Shown here: positions 16,633-25,020 of the stretch, in pieces
How the letters are laid out: each line of letters starts with the position of its first letter
Position numbering within the stretch: the first letter of the stretch is position 1
Source of the DNA: Chlorobium sp. N1
GTDB lineage: Bacteria > Bacteroidota > Chlorobiia > Chlorobiales > Chlorobiaceae
Direction of reading: 5' to 3'
Assembly (NCBI RefSeq): GCF_004332115.1
Contig: NZ_SJPA01000006.1
Location: 47,146 to 111,145 of the forward strand
DNA length: 64,000 nucleotides
Translations under genes and position numbers: made by a program
The notes under the pieces: model-generated
What the model saw: only the letters and a program-made list of their open reading frames with translations
Told to the model about the DNA's origin: nothing
Database searches by the model: none

Positions 16633-17061
16633 ATGAAAAAGAAACTCGGACTGCTCGCCATCGGAACCCTCATCATGTCGCTCCCGCTCCAGGGGCCGCT
16701 CTATGCACGCGGAGGAGGAGGAATGGGTGGCGGGTTCGGATCAGGCTCGATGAACCGGTTCGGAAGCGGACTGGGCAGCCAGAGCGGAAGCGGCTCCATG
16801 AACCGCTACGGTTCGAGCAGCGAGAGCAAGGGACGCGGCAGGGCCGACGCCGACGGCGACGGCATCTACAACGGTCAGGATGCCGACTATGTAAGGCCGC
16901 AGGACGGCACCGGACGAGGAGCCACCGAATTCCGGGGCTCGGGCACCGGCGAGAGGAAACTGGACGGCAGCGGCCCCAACGGCATGAACACGACCACGAC
17001 CGAAACGCCCACGACCACGACAACGACCACCGAAACCCCCATCGCGCTGCCGCTCGAATGA
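16633..17061 (+). CDS. secreted Gly/Ser-rich protein with DxDGDG motif and Thr-rich tail
   Basis: 142 residues. A Sec signal peptide (MKKKLGLLAIGTLIMSLPLQ, cut near LYA-RG) is followed by a low-complexity Gly/Ser/Asn/Arg region. Then comes the motif ADADGDGIYNGQDADYV, like one calcium-binding thrombospondin type-3 turn, and a Thr/Glu/Pro tail. RBS AGGAGA precedes this ATG. No family is recognised. The DxDGDG...NGQDADxV motif recurs in the protein at 20534-20857 under an identical promoter, so the two are co-regulated relatives, probably periplasmic or surface-exposed and possibly calcium-binding. Confidence 0.78.
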   Translation: MKKKLGLLAIGTLIMSLPLQGPLYARGGGGMGGGFGSGSMNRFGSGLGSQSGSGSMNRYGSSSESKGRGRADADGDGIYNGQDADYVRPQDGTGRGATEFRGSGTGERKLDGSGPNGMNTTTTETPTTTTTTTETPIALPLE

Positions 17062-17073
17062 GCTCCGGCGCAG

Positions 17074-17113
17074 CGGGCAGTGCGGCAGCAGGAAACGGGT
17101 GCCGCACTGCCCG
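17074..17113 (+). terminator. strong hairpin after the first secreted-protein gene
   Basis: A 13-bp perfect stem, GGGCAGTGCGGCA pairing with TGCCGCACTGCCC, lies between the secreted-protein gene and the kinase gene. There is no T run, so it may act as an RNA stabiliser or a factor-assisted terminator. Confidence 0.55.
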
Positions 17114-17175
17114 AAATCCCCGGACGATTGTATATTGCACCGGAATGAGCTGACCGACCACCCCTCCCCCCGACC

Positions 17176-18909
17176 ATGCGAAGGATCTTTTCAGCACAAG
17201 CACTCCGGGCCGTCAACCCCCGCCAGCTGGCCATGCTCTTCGTGCTCCTCCTCGGGGCCTTTTCGGCAACGGCCGTCTTCGAGTACCAATCGCGCAGAAG
17301 CGAGCTGGAGCACCTGATGCACGAAGAGTCCTCGATCCTCGTCCAGGCGCTCAAAAGCAGCGCCGAAACATCCCTCGAGAGCTACCAGGAACTCAACGCC
17401 ATGGTCGAGGAGGGCGCCCTCGAAGGGAATATCGACGCCGTCAGGCTTCTCAGGCTCCGCCGGGAACTCGGGCCCGGACGGCTCATCCAGCGCATCGGCG
17501 CCGATGACGCCGGCATAGAGTACATCATCTGGCAGGACAGCACCGCCATCATCTCGGCAACCACCAACGTCACCGACACCGAATCCATCCAGTCCGACCC
17601 CGTGCTTTCGGCGGCAACAGCGCAGCCCGGGCCCACGACCCGCCTCACCACCTTCGGCGGCCGCAAGGTCTTCGAAGTCATCAGCCCCTTCAGCTTCCAG
17701 GGCACCTCGCTCGGAGTCATCCGCATAGGCCTCGACGCCAGCCACCTGGCCACGGCCTCCGGCAGGCTGCGCACGCGCCTCCTGATGCTGCTCGCCCTGG
17801 CCCTGCTCGGAGGTCTGGCGATTTTCAGCCTCATGGCCTCGCAGATCAACGAACGGCGCCTGGCCTCAGCCTGCCGCAAGGAACAGCTCTTTTCGGAAGC
17901 GATCCTCAGCGGCATGGCCGACGCGGTCGTAGCCACCGACGCCGAAGGACGGATCAGGCTGCTCAACACCGCCGCAGCCAAACTGCTCGGCCTCTCGGCC
18001 GGCGAAGCCCTCGGCAAGCCCCTGGAGGCATTCCTGCCGGAAATTGCCGGCGAACTCGAGCGACAGGCAGAGGGCAACGACGCACCGCGCGCCGCTGAAT
18101 CGAGCTGCACCATCAACGACCGGACGCTTATCATCTCCGGCAGCTACAGCCGGCTCGAAGGCGACGGGGGAGAAAAGGGGGGAGCCGTAGCCGTCCTTCG
18201 CGACATCACCAGGGAGCGCTCCATGCAGGAAGCCGTGGAACGAAAGGAGAAGCTGACGGCCATGGGCGAACTCGCTTCGGGCGTGGCCCATGAGATCCGC
18301 AATCCCCTCAACGCCATCGGCCTCATCGGCCAGCGCCTCGACATGGAGTTCGAGCCCGCCGAATCCGGCGCGGAATACCACGCCCTGGCCGGCTCCGTCG
18401 TCAGGGAGGTCCGCCGGGTCGACGCGATCATCCAGCGGTTCCTCCGCTTCGCCCGCCCGCCCGGACTGAAGGCCGAGCAAACCCGGATCGAAGAGTGGCT
18501 TGGCGACTGCAGGCCACTGCTCGAAGCCGAAGCCGCCGCCAGGAACAGCGTGCTCGAACTCGAAACGCCCCCGCCCTGCACCGCATCCATCGACCGCGAC
18601 CAGCTCCTGCAGGCCCTGCTCAACCTCGTGCGCAACGCCTCGGAAGCCTCCCTGCCGGGAGGTGCGGTACGAATCACCTGCAGGGAGGAGGAGCGGGTGC
18701 TGGAGATCGAAGTGGCCGATGAAGGCAAGGGTATCGCGGCCGCGGAACTCTCCCGCGTCTTCAACTTATATTACACCACGAAACAAGACGGAACCGGCCT
18801 GGGGCTCAGCATCACCAACCAGATCGTCCAGTCGCACGGAGGCGCAATGCGCGCCGCCAGCACCCCGGGCCGGGGAAGCACCTTCACCATCGTACTGCCC
18901 ACAGCATGA
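17176..18909 (+). CDS. membrane sensor histidine kinase of a sigma-54 two-component system
   Basis: 577 residues: TM1 (about 14-35), a periplasmic sensor domain of about 155 residues of CHASE/Cache-like size, TM2 (about 198-222), a PAS domain (about 238-345), a HisKA domain with intact H box (ASGVAHEIRNPLNAI) and a HATPase domain with NLVRNASEAS, DEGKGI and GTGLGLSITNQ. The layout resembles AtoS/ZraS-type kinases that sense envelope or small-molecule signals. Its stop overlaps the regulator start (ATGA), so the two are coupled. The flanking targets are exported proteins, which suggests that the sensed condition concerns the envelope. Confidence 0.93.
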   Translation: MRRIFSAQALRAVNPRQLAMLFVLLLGAFSATAVFEYQSRRSELEHLMHEESSILVQALKSSAETSLESYQELNAMVEEGALEGNIDAVRLLRLRRELGPGRLIQRIGADDAGIEYIIWQDSTAIISATTNVTDTESIQSDPVLSAATAQPGPTTRLTTFGGRKVFEVISPFSFQGTSLGVIRIGLDASHLATASGRLRTRLLMLLALALLGGLAIFSLMASQINERRLASACRKEQLFSEAILSGMADAVVATDAEGRIRLLNTAAAKLLGLSAGEALGKPLEAFLPEIAGELERQAEGNDAPRAAESSCTINDRTLIISGSYSRLEGDGGEKGGAVAVLRDITRERSMQEAVERKEKLTAMGELASGVAHEIRNPLNAIGLIGQRLDMEFEPAESGAEYHALAGSVVREVRRVDAIIQRFLRFARPPGLKAEQTRIEEWLGDCRPLLEAEAAARNSVLELETPPPCTASIDRDQLLQALLNLVRNASEASLPGGAVRITCREEERVLEIEVADEGKGIAAAELSRVFNLYYTTKQDGTGLGLSITNQIVQSHGGAMRAASTPGRGSTFTIVLPTA

Positions 18910-20309
18910 CCGACACTGCACCCCGGGAAACGCCGTCCGCCGAACTCTTCAAACCGGCCATCCTCGTCGTCGAGGACGAACCGCTGCAGCTCGAAGCCCT
19001 CGGCGGGTTCCTCCTCAAACAGGGCTACCGGGTCCTGAAAGCCCCCTCCCCCACCGAAGCCCTCGGGCTCGCCAGGGAAAAGGTCCTGGACATCGTCCTC
19101 AGCGATTTCCGCATGCCCGGCATGAGCGGCATCGAACTGCTTCAGGGGCTCAAGGAAATCAACCCCTCCATCGACGTCGTCATCATGACCGCCTTCGGGA
19201 CCATCGAATCGGCCACCGAAGCCATGAAACTCGGGGCGGCCGATTACATCACCAAGCCTGTCGACCTCTACCGGCTGCAGACCCTGGTGCGCAACCTCCT
19301 GGAACGCCGGCGGCTCGTGAGCGAAAACCGACGGCTCCGCCGCCAGCTCACCGAACGGTCCGACATCGCCGGCATCGTCTCCGACTCGCCGGAAATGGCC
19401 GAAGTGCTCAACCTCGCCGGCAGGGTTGCAGACAGCGGAGCCTCGGTCCTCATCACGGGCGAAACCGGCACCGGCAAAGAACTCGTCGCCAGGGCCATCC
19501 ACTACTCCGGCATCCGCCAGGACCAGCCGTTCCTTGCGGTCAACTGTGCGGCGCTTCCCGAAAACCTGCTTGAAAGCGAACTCTTCGGCCACGAAAAAGG
19601 CGCCTTCACCGGAGCCCAGAAACAGCGCAAGGGGCGCTTCGAGCTTGCCGGAAACGGCACCCTGTTCATCGACGAAGTGGGAGAAATCCCGCAGCAGCTG
19701 CAGGTCAAGCTGCTGCGGGTGCTGCAGGAGCGGAGCTTCGAGCGCGTCGGCAGCAGCTCGCCGATCCGCACCAGCGCCCGCATCGTTGCCGCGACCAACC
19801 GCGACCTGGAAGCCATGGTGCGGGAAGGCTCCTTCCGCCAGGATCTCTATTACAGGCTCAACGTCGTCCCCATCGCCATCCCTCCGCTGCGCAACCGCCG
19901 CAGGGACATTCCCGGGCTGGCTGAAGCCTTCATGCGCCGGTTCGCCGCCGAAAACAACAAGCGCGTCGACGGCATCTCCCGCGAAGCGATGGATGCCCTC
20001 ATGAAGTACCCTTACCCCGGCAACGTACGGGAACTCGAGAACATCATCCAGCGCGCCGTGGTCCTTTGCAGGGAACAGACCCTCAGCACCCGGGACCTGC
20101 CTGCCGACCTGTCAGGACCCGCCGGAGGGTCCCGCGGCCCGGCACCGGAGGGTGAGGAGGGCTTCACCGGCAGGGTCGAAGCCTTCGAAAGGCAGCTGAT
20201 AGGCGAGGCCATGCAGGAGAGCGGAGGAGTACAGACGAAGGCCGCCGACCTGCTCGGCATGAGCGAACGGCACCTCCGCTACAAACTCAGAAAATACGGG
20301 TTCAAATAA
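18906..20309 (+). CDS. sigma-54-dependent response regulator (NtrC/AtoC/ZraR type)
   Basis: 467 residues: a receiver domain (about 18-132; phosphoacceptor Asp in LSDFRMPGMSG), an AAA+ domain (about 155-385) with Walker A GETGTGKE, the sigma-54 contact loop GAFTGA, the Walker B segment LFIDEVGEI and an arginine-finger region, then a Fis-type HTH (KAADLLGMSERHLRYKLRKYG). The GAFTGA loop shows it activates sigma-54 polymerase. The palindromes at 16424-16460 and 20319-20355 flank the kinase-regulator pair and are its probable binding sites. The second pair starts 10 bp after its stop codon. Confidence 0.95.
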   Translation: MTDTAPRETPSAELFKPAILVVEDEPLQLEALGGFLLKQGYRVLKAPSPTEALGLAREKVLDIVLSDFRMPGMSGIELLQGLKEINPSIDVVIMTAFGTIESATEAMKLGAADYITKPVDLYRLQTLVRNLLERRRLVSENRRLRRQLTERSDIAGIVSDSPEMAEVLNLAGRVADSGASVLITGETGTGKELVARAIHYSGIRQDQPFLAVNCAALPENLLESELFGHEKGAFTGAQKQRKGRFELAGNGTLFIDEVGEIPQQLQVKLLRVLQERSFERVGSSSPIRTSARIVAATNRDLEAMVREGSFRQDLYYRLNVVPIAIPPLRNRRRDIPGLAEAFMRRFAAENNKRVDGISREAMDALMKYPYPGNVRELENIIQRAVVLCREQTLSTRDLPADLSGPAGGSRGPAPEGEEGFTGRVEAFERQLIGEAMQESGGVQTKAADLLGMSERHLRYKLRKYGFK

Positions 20310-20318
20310 GGGCACCGT

Positions 20319-20355
20319 TCGACCATCCGGTCCCCCCGTTCGACCATCTGGTCGC
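20319..20355 (+). promoter_or_regulatory. tandem activator sites (UAS) of the sigma-54 locus, second copy
   Basis: Site A (20319-20334) is TCGACC-ATCC-GGTCCC and site B (20340-20355) is TCGACC-ATCT-GGTCGC. Starts are 21 bp apart and lie 124 and 103 bp before the promoter at 20443, exactly as in the first copy. The shared core is TCGACC-ATNN-GGTC. Confidence 0.8.
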
Positions 20356-20442
20356 CCCCATGGGTCTCGGAAAAGGAACCGCACCGGGAAGCACAGCCGC
20401 TAAACCATTACAGAAATGCCTGTTGAGGGAAGCATCTAACAC

Positions 20443-20458
20443 TGGCACGATTTTTGAA
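20443..20458 (+). promoter_or_regulatory. sigma-54 promoter of the second target operon
   Basis: TGGCACG-ATTT-TTGAA: a perfect -24 block, ten bases between GG and GA, and the same A for C change at -12 as the sister promoter. It lies 76 bp before the ATG at 20534. Confidence 0.8.
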
Positions 20459-20533
20459 AAACAGATGCGGGTACGGGACGAATCCCGCGCCGAAAACACG
20501 AAACCCTCAACAAACAACCCACAGGAACAAACC

Positions 20534-20857
20534 ATGAAACGCTTCATCGCCCTCATCGCCTTTGCCGGCATGGTCGCATTCTCTGCCGCCCCCGCAACCG
20601 CATCCGCCGAGAACATGTACGGCATCGGCTTCGTCGACCTCAACGGCGACGGCATCAACGACAACGCCCTCGACGCTGACGGCGACGGGGTGCCGAACGG
20701 CCAGGACGCCGACTTCGTGGCCCCCGCCGACGGCGCAGGCCAGCACCTCGGCGCAGGAGCAGGCGCAGGCACGGGCGCACGCTCGGGTGCCATGGACGGC
20801 GCCGGATCGAAGGGAGCTTCCGCCCAGGGATCGGCCAAGAGGATGGGCCGCCGCTAA
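20534..20857 (+). CDS. secreted Asp/Gly-rich protein with two DxDGDG-type repeats
   Basis: 107 residues starting with a Sec signal peptide (MKRFIALIAFAGMVAFSAAP, cut near ASA-EN). The mature part has VDLNGDGINDN and then LDADGDGVPNGQDADFV, two consecutive calcium-loop-like turns of the thrombospondin type-3 style, followed by a Gly/Ala-rich tail. The ATG at 20534 is chosen because the longer frame starts upstream of the sigma-54 promoter. No characterised family is recognised. Its second repeat closely matches the one in the protein at 16633-17061, so the locus probably produces a set of related exported proteins. Confidence 0.8.
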   Translation: MKRFIALIAFAGMVAFSAAPATASAENMYGIGFVDLNGDGINDNALDADGDGVPNGQDADFVAPADGAGQHLGAGAGAGTGARSGAMDGAGSKGASAQGSAKRMGRR

Positions 20858-20875
20858 CGACAACAGGGCCTTTCG

Positions 20876-20909
20876 GGCGGGGCACCTGCCCCGCCGAAAC
20901 GGCCGTTTC
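20876..20909 (+). other. two abutting palindromes between operon genes
   Basis: GGCGGGGCA-CC-TGCCCCGCC (20876-20895) is a very stable hairpin, followed directly by the perfect 14-bp palindrome GAAACGGCCGTTTC (20896-20909). Without a T run, this looks like an mRNA-processing or attenuation element that could lower expression of the downstream genes relative to the first. Confidence 0.5.
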
Positions 20910-20942
20910 ACACAAGGGCGCAACCGTAAAAAGCAGAAAACC

Positions 20943-21254
20943 ATGCCCACCCGACTCATATCCATAGCCGTCCTGGCCTTTTTTGCGAGCCTCTTCCCTC
21001 TGTCGGGAGCCCGGGCCGAAGACCGGCAGGCGAGCGCAAGCGCAACAGAGGACGCGGCGCCCCGGCGACTCCGGTTCATCGACGACGACGGCGACGGCAT
21101 CAACGATCTTGTCCAGGGCAAAGGCGACAACGGCCCTCACCCCGCATCAAGGTTCTTCCGGGATGAACCGGGCTCTATCCAGAACGGAATCCACAGGCCG
21201 CAGGGCACCCTCCTGCATGGAAGCAAGGGTGGCAGGGCCCAAGGGAAAAAATAA
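20943..21254 (+). CDS. secreted small protein with a single DDDGDG motif
   Basis: 103 residues. A signal peptide (MPTRLISIAVLAFFASLFPL, cut near ARA-ED) is followed by RLRFIDDDGDGINDLVQGKGDNG and a basic Gly-rich end. The IDDDGDGIND block parallels VDLNGDGIND in the preceding protein, so the two are divergent relatives. It is the second gene of the sigma-54 operon, 6 bp before the beta-barrel gene, and is probably translationally linked to it. Function unknown. Confidence 0.72.
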   Translation: MPTRLISIAVLAFFASLFPLSGARAEDRQASASATEDAAPRRLRFIDDDGDGINDLVQGKGDNGPHPASRFFRDEPGSIQNGIHRPQGTLLHGSKGGRAQGKK

Positions 21255-21260
21255 ACCCAC

Positions 21261-22361
21261 ATGAAACATCTCCTCCCCCTCCTCGTTCTCATTCTCCTGC
21301 CAGCGCCGGCCGATGCAGGCACGCATGCGGGAGCCTCCATCACCTACAGCAGCGAAGACAACGTCTTCCTCTCCCCCACGCCCGAAGAAGACGAAGTGGT
21401 GAGCTCATCACTCTGGCTCGACAGGAGCACCAAAGACGGAGCCCTGAGCACCATGATGTACTATAACGGCTCGCTCGTCAGCCTCTCGAATCACGACGAG
21501 AACAACTACCAGCTCCATGTCGGCGGCGCAACCCTCAGCCACGCACTTCCCCGCAAGGGGTGGGTGCAGTGCTCGCTGGCCGGGGAGTTCAGGATCGACG
21601 AAAACAGCGGCGCCATGTACGGCTACGGCGAATACCGGGCCGCCATTGACTCGAAAGTATGGCTGGACCGGGAGATGTACCTCCTCTCCGGCTACGGCGC
21701 AAGGCTGACCGGGTATGAAGACCTCGGAGCATGGGACAACGTGGAGCACGAAATCTACGCAAAGCTGCAGTGCATGCCTGTCGACACGGCCACCCTCACC
21801 ATTGCCACCGCGGCAGGGCTGCGGCAGTACGACTCCGCCATCGACACCCTCGACCCCGCGACGTCAGGAACGCTGGCCACCACCCGGGAAACCGGCCAGT
21901 GGGTGAACTCGCTGACCCTCTCCACCCCGGTCATCGACCAGAAGACCGGCCTGCGCACATTCGTGCTCTCGAGGACCAACTTTGGCGACAGGGCCGCATC
22001 CATCACCGGGCTTGACGAAGAGCCCAACGCCCTGAATCCTCTCTTCGACGACCGCTACAGCTACGAAAGCCTGGAGTTCGGCTGCATGCTCTCGCGCATG
22101 CTTCCCTTCAGCATCACCGGCAGGATCGGCTACGAACATGCCGTCAAGGACTACACCGAAGTCGTCACCGGCGGAGTGGCAAGACACGAACTGCTCGACA
22201 ATCTCTGGGTCAAGCTCGAAAAAAGCCTGCCGCTGCAACCCGGCGGGAAGGTCCACATGAACATTTACGCCCAGTGCCAGAAGCTCTGGAACGACTCGAA
22301 CATCGACGATTACGGCTATTCGGCCCTGAAAACCGAACTTGGCGCAGAAGTGACATTCTGA
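21261..22361 (+). CDS. predicted outer-membrane beta-barrel protein of the sigma-54 operon
   Basis: 366 residues with a signal peptide (MKHLLPLLVLILLPAPADAG) and many alternating-polarity strands. It ends LGAEVTF with a terminal Phe, consistent with a barrel of about 14-16 strands. No family is recognised. As the last gene of the operon it may be the export or anchoring partner of the small DxDGDG proteins, or a channel induced under the same signal. That is inference from position only. Confidence 0.75.
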   Translation: MKHLLPLLVLILLPAPADAGTHAGASITYSSEDNVFLSPTPEEDEVVSSSLWLDRSTKDGALSTMMYYNGSLVSLSNHDENNYQLHVGGATLSHALPRKGWVQCSLAGEFRIDENSGAMYGYGEYRAAIDSKVWLDREMYLLSGYGARLTGYEDLGAWDNVEHEIYAKLQCMPVDTATLTIATAAGLRQYDSAIDTLDPATSGTLATTRETGQWVNSLTLSTPVIDQKTGLRTFVLSRTNFGDRAASITGLDEEPNALNPLFDDRYSYESLEFGCMLSRMLPFSITGRIGYEHAVKDYTEVVTGGVARHELLDNLWVKLEKSLPLQPGGKVHMNIYAQCQKLWNDSNIDDYGYSALKTELGAEVTF

Positions 22362-22474
22362 TATTCTGTTCTTTTTCGTACACTTCGTTAGAACCTCGAC
22401 TTCAGGGTGCGGCTGAAAAGCGTCGGGAACGAGTCAGCGGCACCCTGGAGAATATTCCAAAGCGACACAGTACC

Positions 22475-23452
22475 ATGAAAGCCATCATCCCCGTTGCCGG
22501 CGTCGGCTCGCGCCTCCGCCCGCACACCTTCTCCCACCCCAAAGTGCTGCTGAACGTGGCGGGAAAGCCCATCATCGGCCATATCATGGACGAGCTCATC
22601 GCCGCAGGAATCGACGAAGCCATCGTCATCGTCGGCTACCTCGGCGACATGGTCGAGGAGTGGCTCAAGAAGCACTACGGCATCAAATTCACCTTCGTCC
22701 AGCAGCCCGAGCGGCTCGGGCTCGCCCACGCCATCTGGATGTGCCGGCCGTATGTCGACGAGAACGAGCCGCTGCTCATCATCCTCGGAGACACCATCTT
22801 CGACGTCGACCTCAACCCGGTCATGCAGAGCACGGTCTCCACGCTCGGCGTCAGGGAGGTCGAGGATCCGCGCCGCTTCGGAGTCGCCGTTACCGAGGGA
22901 GGAAGGATCGCAAGGCTCGTCGAAAAACCCGACACCCCGGTCAGCAACCTGGCCATCGTAGGACTCTACTTCCTCCGCCAGGCCGGCCCCCTCTACTCCT
23001 CGATCGAGCATCTCATCAACCATGAGATCAAGACCAAGGGCGAATACCAGCTCACCGACGCCCTGCAGCTGATGATCGAGGGCGGCGAGGAGTTCAGCAC
23101 CTTTCCGGTCAACGGATGGTACGACTGCGGCAAGCCCGAGACGCTGCTCTCGACCAATGAAATACTGCTGCGGCGGGCCGCTCCGGCCAAGCCCTACCCC
23201 GGCTGCGTCATCAACGAACCGGTCTACATCGCCGCAACCGCCCGACTCGAAAACGCCATCATAGGCCCCAACACGACCATCGGCGAGAACGCCGTCATCA
23301 AGGACGCCATCGCCAGGGACTCGATCATCGGCAACAGCGCCCGTGTCGCACACATCATGCTCCACGGCTCGATCGTCGGCAACAACGCCTCGATTTCGGG
23401 CAACCCGCACGAGATCAACATCGGCGACTACTCGGAGATCCGGATCGGCTGA
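22475..23452 (+). CDS. sugar-phosphate nucleotidyltransferase with beta-helix domain
   Basis: 325 residues from the ATG at 22475. The NTP-transferase domain has the signature IIPVAGVGSRLRPHTFSHPKVLLNVAGKPI (residues 4-33, shown only to mark its place) and an LGDTIF metal/sugar-binding step, then hexapeptide-repeat turns (about 255-325) of a left-handed beta helix. It belongs to the GlmU/RmlA/GalU superfamily and activates a sugar-1-phosphate with UTP, dTTP or GTP for envelope polysaccharide or glycogen-type pathways. The exact sugar is not decidable. It is monocistronic by position. Confidence 0.87.
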   Translation: MKAIIPVAGVGSRLRPHTFSHPKVLLNVAGKPIIGHIMDELIAAGIDEAIVIVGYLGDMVEEWLKKHYGIKFTFVQQPERLGLAHAIWMCRPYVDENEPLLIILGDTIFDVDLNPVMQSTVSTLGVREVEDPRRFGVAVTEGGRIARLVEKPDTPVSNLAIVGLYFLRQAGPLYSSIEHLINHEIKTKGEYQLTDALQLMIEGGEEFSTFPVNGWYDCGKPETLLSTNEILLRRAAPAKPYPGCVINEPVYIAATARLENAIIGPNTTIGENAVIKDAIARDSIIGNSARVAHIMLHGSIVGNNASISGNPHEINIGDYSEIRIG

Positions 23453-23557
23453 CCCCTCCGCCGCCCCGGGGTGGCGTATGAAAAAGAGAATTTTGCATAC
23501 CTCACCCCGAATGCTTACATTTCATATCTGTATTTAAAAGGCACTCCCATTATCTAT

Positions 23558-23627
23558 GGACACGGTGCCGCAGGCCTTTCGGGGGAGAACTCCGCCCTGT
23601 GGCCTGCCGGAAAGGTTTTCCGTGTCC
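23558..23627 (+). ncRNA. structured metK-ahcY leader, SAM-Chlorobi motif candidate
   Basis: The outer stem GGACACGG (23558-23565) pairs with CCGTGTCC (23620-23627). The inner stem GCAGGCC (23570-23576) pairs with GGCCTGC (23601-23607) around a small GGAG/CTCC hairpin. CCTTTC (23575-23580) can also pair with GAAAGG (23610-23615), suggesting an alternative fold or pseudoknot. The position upstream of metK followed by ahcY, in a green sulfur bacterium, is the defining context of the published SAM-Chlorobi RNA motif, proposed to sense SAM. Assignment rests on context and structure; I could not test the covariance model. Confidence 0.75.
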
Positions 23628-23725
23628 AGTAGGCCCATCCCAGCCGCCCTCTCGTCCGAAAACCCTCCCGTACCGGTTTTTCTGTTGTTCCTGTCGTTCG
23701 TTTAACCATAACATTCATTGCACAC

Positions 23726-24937
23726 ATGGCACAGTCAAGGTATTTCTTTACCTCGGAGTCCGTTTCGGAAGGACATCCGGACAAAGTGGCGGACCAGATT
23801 TCTGACGCGGTCCTCGACGACTTCATCCGCCAGGATCCCAACTCGCGCGTAGCCTGCGAGACCTTCGTCACCACCGGCCAGGTCATCGTCGGCGGCGAGG
23901 TCACCACCAAGGGCATCGTCGACGTCCAGACCATCGCCCGCAAGACCATCACCGAGATCGGCTACACCAAGGGCGAATACATGTTCGACGCCAACTCCTG
24001 CGGCATCCTCTCCGCCCTGCACGCACAGTCGCCCGACATCAACCGCGGCGTCGACCGCAAGGAAACCATCGAAGACGAGTTCGACCGCGTCGGAGCCGGC
24101 GACCAGGGCATGATGTTCGGCTACGCCTGCACCGAGACCCCCGAGCTGATGCCTGCGGCCATCCAGTTCGCACAGCAGCTCGTCAAGCTCCTTGCCGACA
24201 TCCGCAAGGAAGGCAAGATGATGACCTACCTCCGCCCCGATGCGAAGAGCCAGGTCACGCTCGAGTACATCGACGACAAGGTCGCCCGCGTCGACGCCGT
24301 CGTCGTCTCGACCCAGCACGATCCGGAACCGGCCGGCATGAGCGAAGCCGACTTCCAGGCGGTCATCCAGAAGGACATCATCGAGAACGTCGTCAGGAAG
24401 GTCATCCCCGCCGAACTTCTCGACGCCAACACCAAGTTCCACATCAACCCGACCGGCCGCTTTGAAATCGGCGGACCCCACGGCGACACCGGACTGACCG
24501 GCCGCAAGATCATCGTCGACACCTACGGCGGCGCAGCCCCGCACGGCGGCGGCGCGTTCAGCGGCAAGGACCCCTCGAAGGTCGACCGCAGCGCAGCCTA
24601 CGCGGCACGCCACGTGGCCAAGAACATCGTCGCCGCAGGACTTGCCGAGAAGTGCACCGTCCAGGTCTCCTACGCCATCGGTGTGGCCCGCCCGGTCTCC
24701 ATCTACATCAACACCCACGAGACCGCCAAGCACGGACTCTCCGACGAGCAGATCCAGGAGAAGGCCGAGAAGATCTTCGATCTCCGCCCGCTGGCCATCA
24801 TCCGCCGCTTCAACCTCGACAAGCCCCAGGGCTGGTGCTACCGCCAGACCGCTGCCTACGGCCACTTCGGCCGCGACATCTTCCCCTGGGAGAAGACCGA
24901 GAAGGTTGCTGAGCTGAAGCAGGCATTCGGCCTCTGA
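23726..24937 (+). CDS. metK: S-adenosylmethionine synthetase
   Basis: 403 residues with all family landmarks: [24 protein letters not shown] at the N-terminus (ATP/Mg site), [13 protein letters not shown], and the P-loop-like [16 protein letters not shown]. It makes SAM from methionine and ATP. It is first in the metK-ahcY operon, with about 98 bp between the leader structure and its ATG, leaving room for control of translation or elongation by the leader RNA. Confidence 0.98.
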   Translation: MAQSRYFFTSESVSEGHPDKVADQISDAVLDDFIRQDPNSRVACETFVTTGQVIVGGEVTTKGIVDVQTIARKTITEIGYTKGEYMFDANSCGILSALHAQSPDINRGVDRKETIEDEFDRVGAGDQGMMFGYACTETPELMPAAIQFAQQLVKLLADIRKEGKMMTYLRPDAKSQVTLEYIDDKVARVDAVVVSTQHDPEPAGMSEADFQAVIQKDIIENVVRKVIPAELLDANTKFHINPTGRFEIGGPHGDTGLTGRKIIVDTYGGAAPHGGGAFSGKDPSKVDRSAAYAARHVAKNIVAAGLAEKCTVQVSYAIGVARPVSIYINTHETAKHGLSDEQIQEKAEKIFDLRPLAIIRRFNLDKPQGWCYRQTAAYGHFGRDIFPWEKTEKVAELKQAFGL

Positions 24938-25020
24938 GCCAACGACAACAACGGACTGCGCCTCTGCCGACATGCAGGGGCGCACGTTTTTCAACAACCA
25001 TAACCGAGATACCTGAAATC

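Noticed and set aside
17389..18764. antisense frames over the sigma-54 kinase gene
   Set aside because: No domain similarity; the plus-strand kinase is complete.
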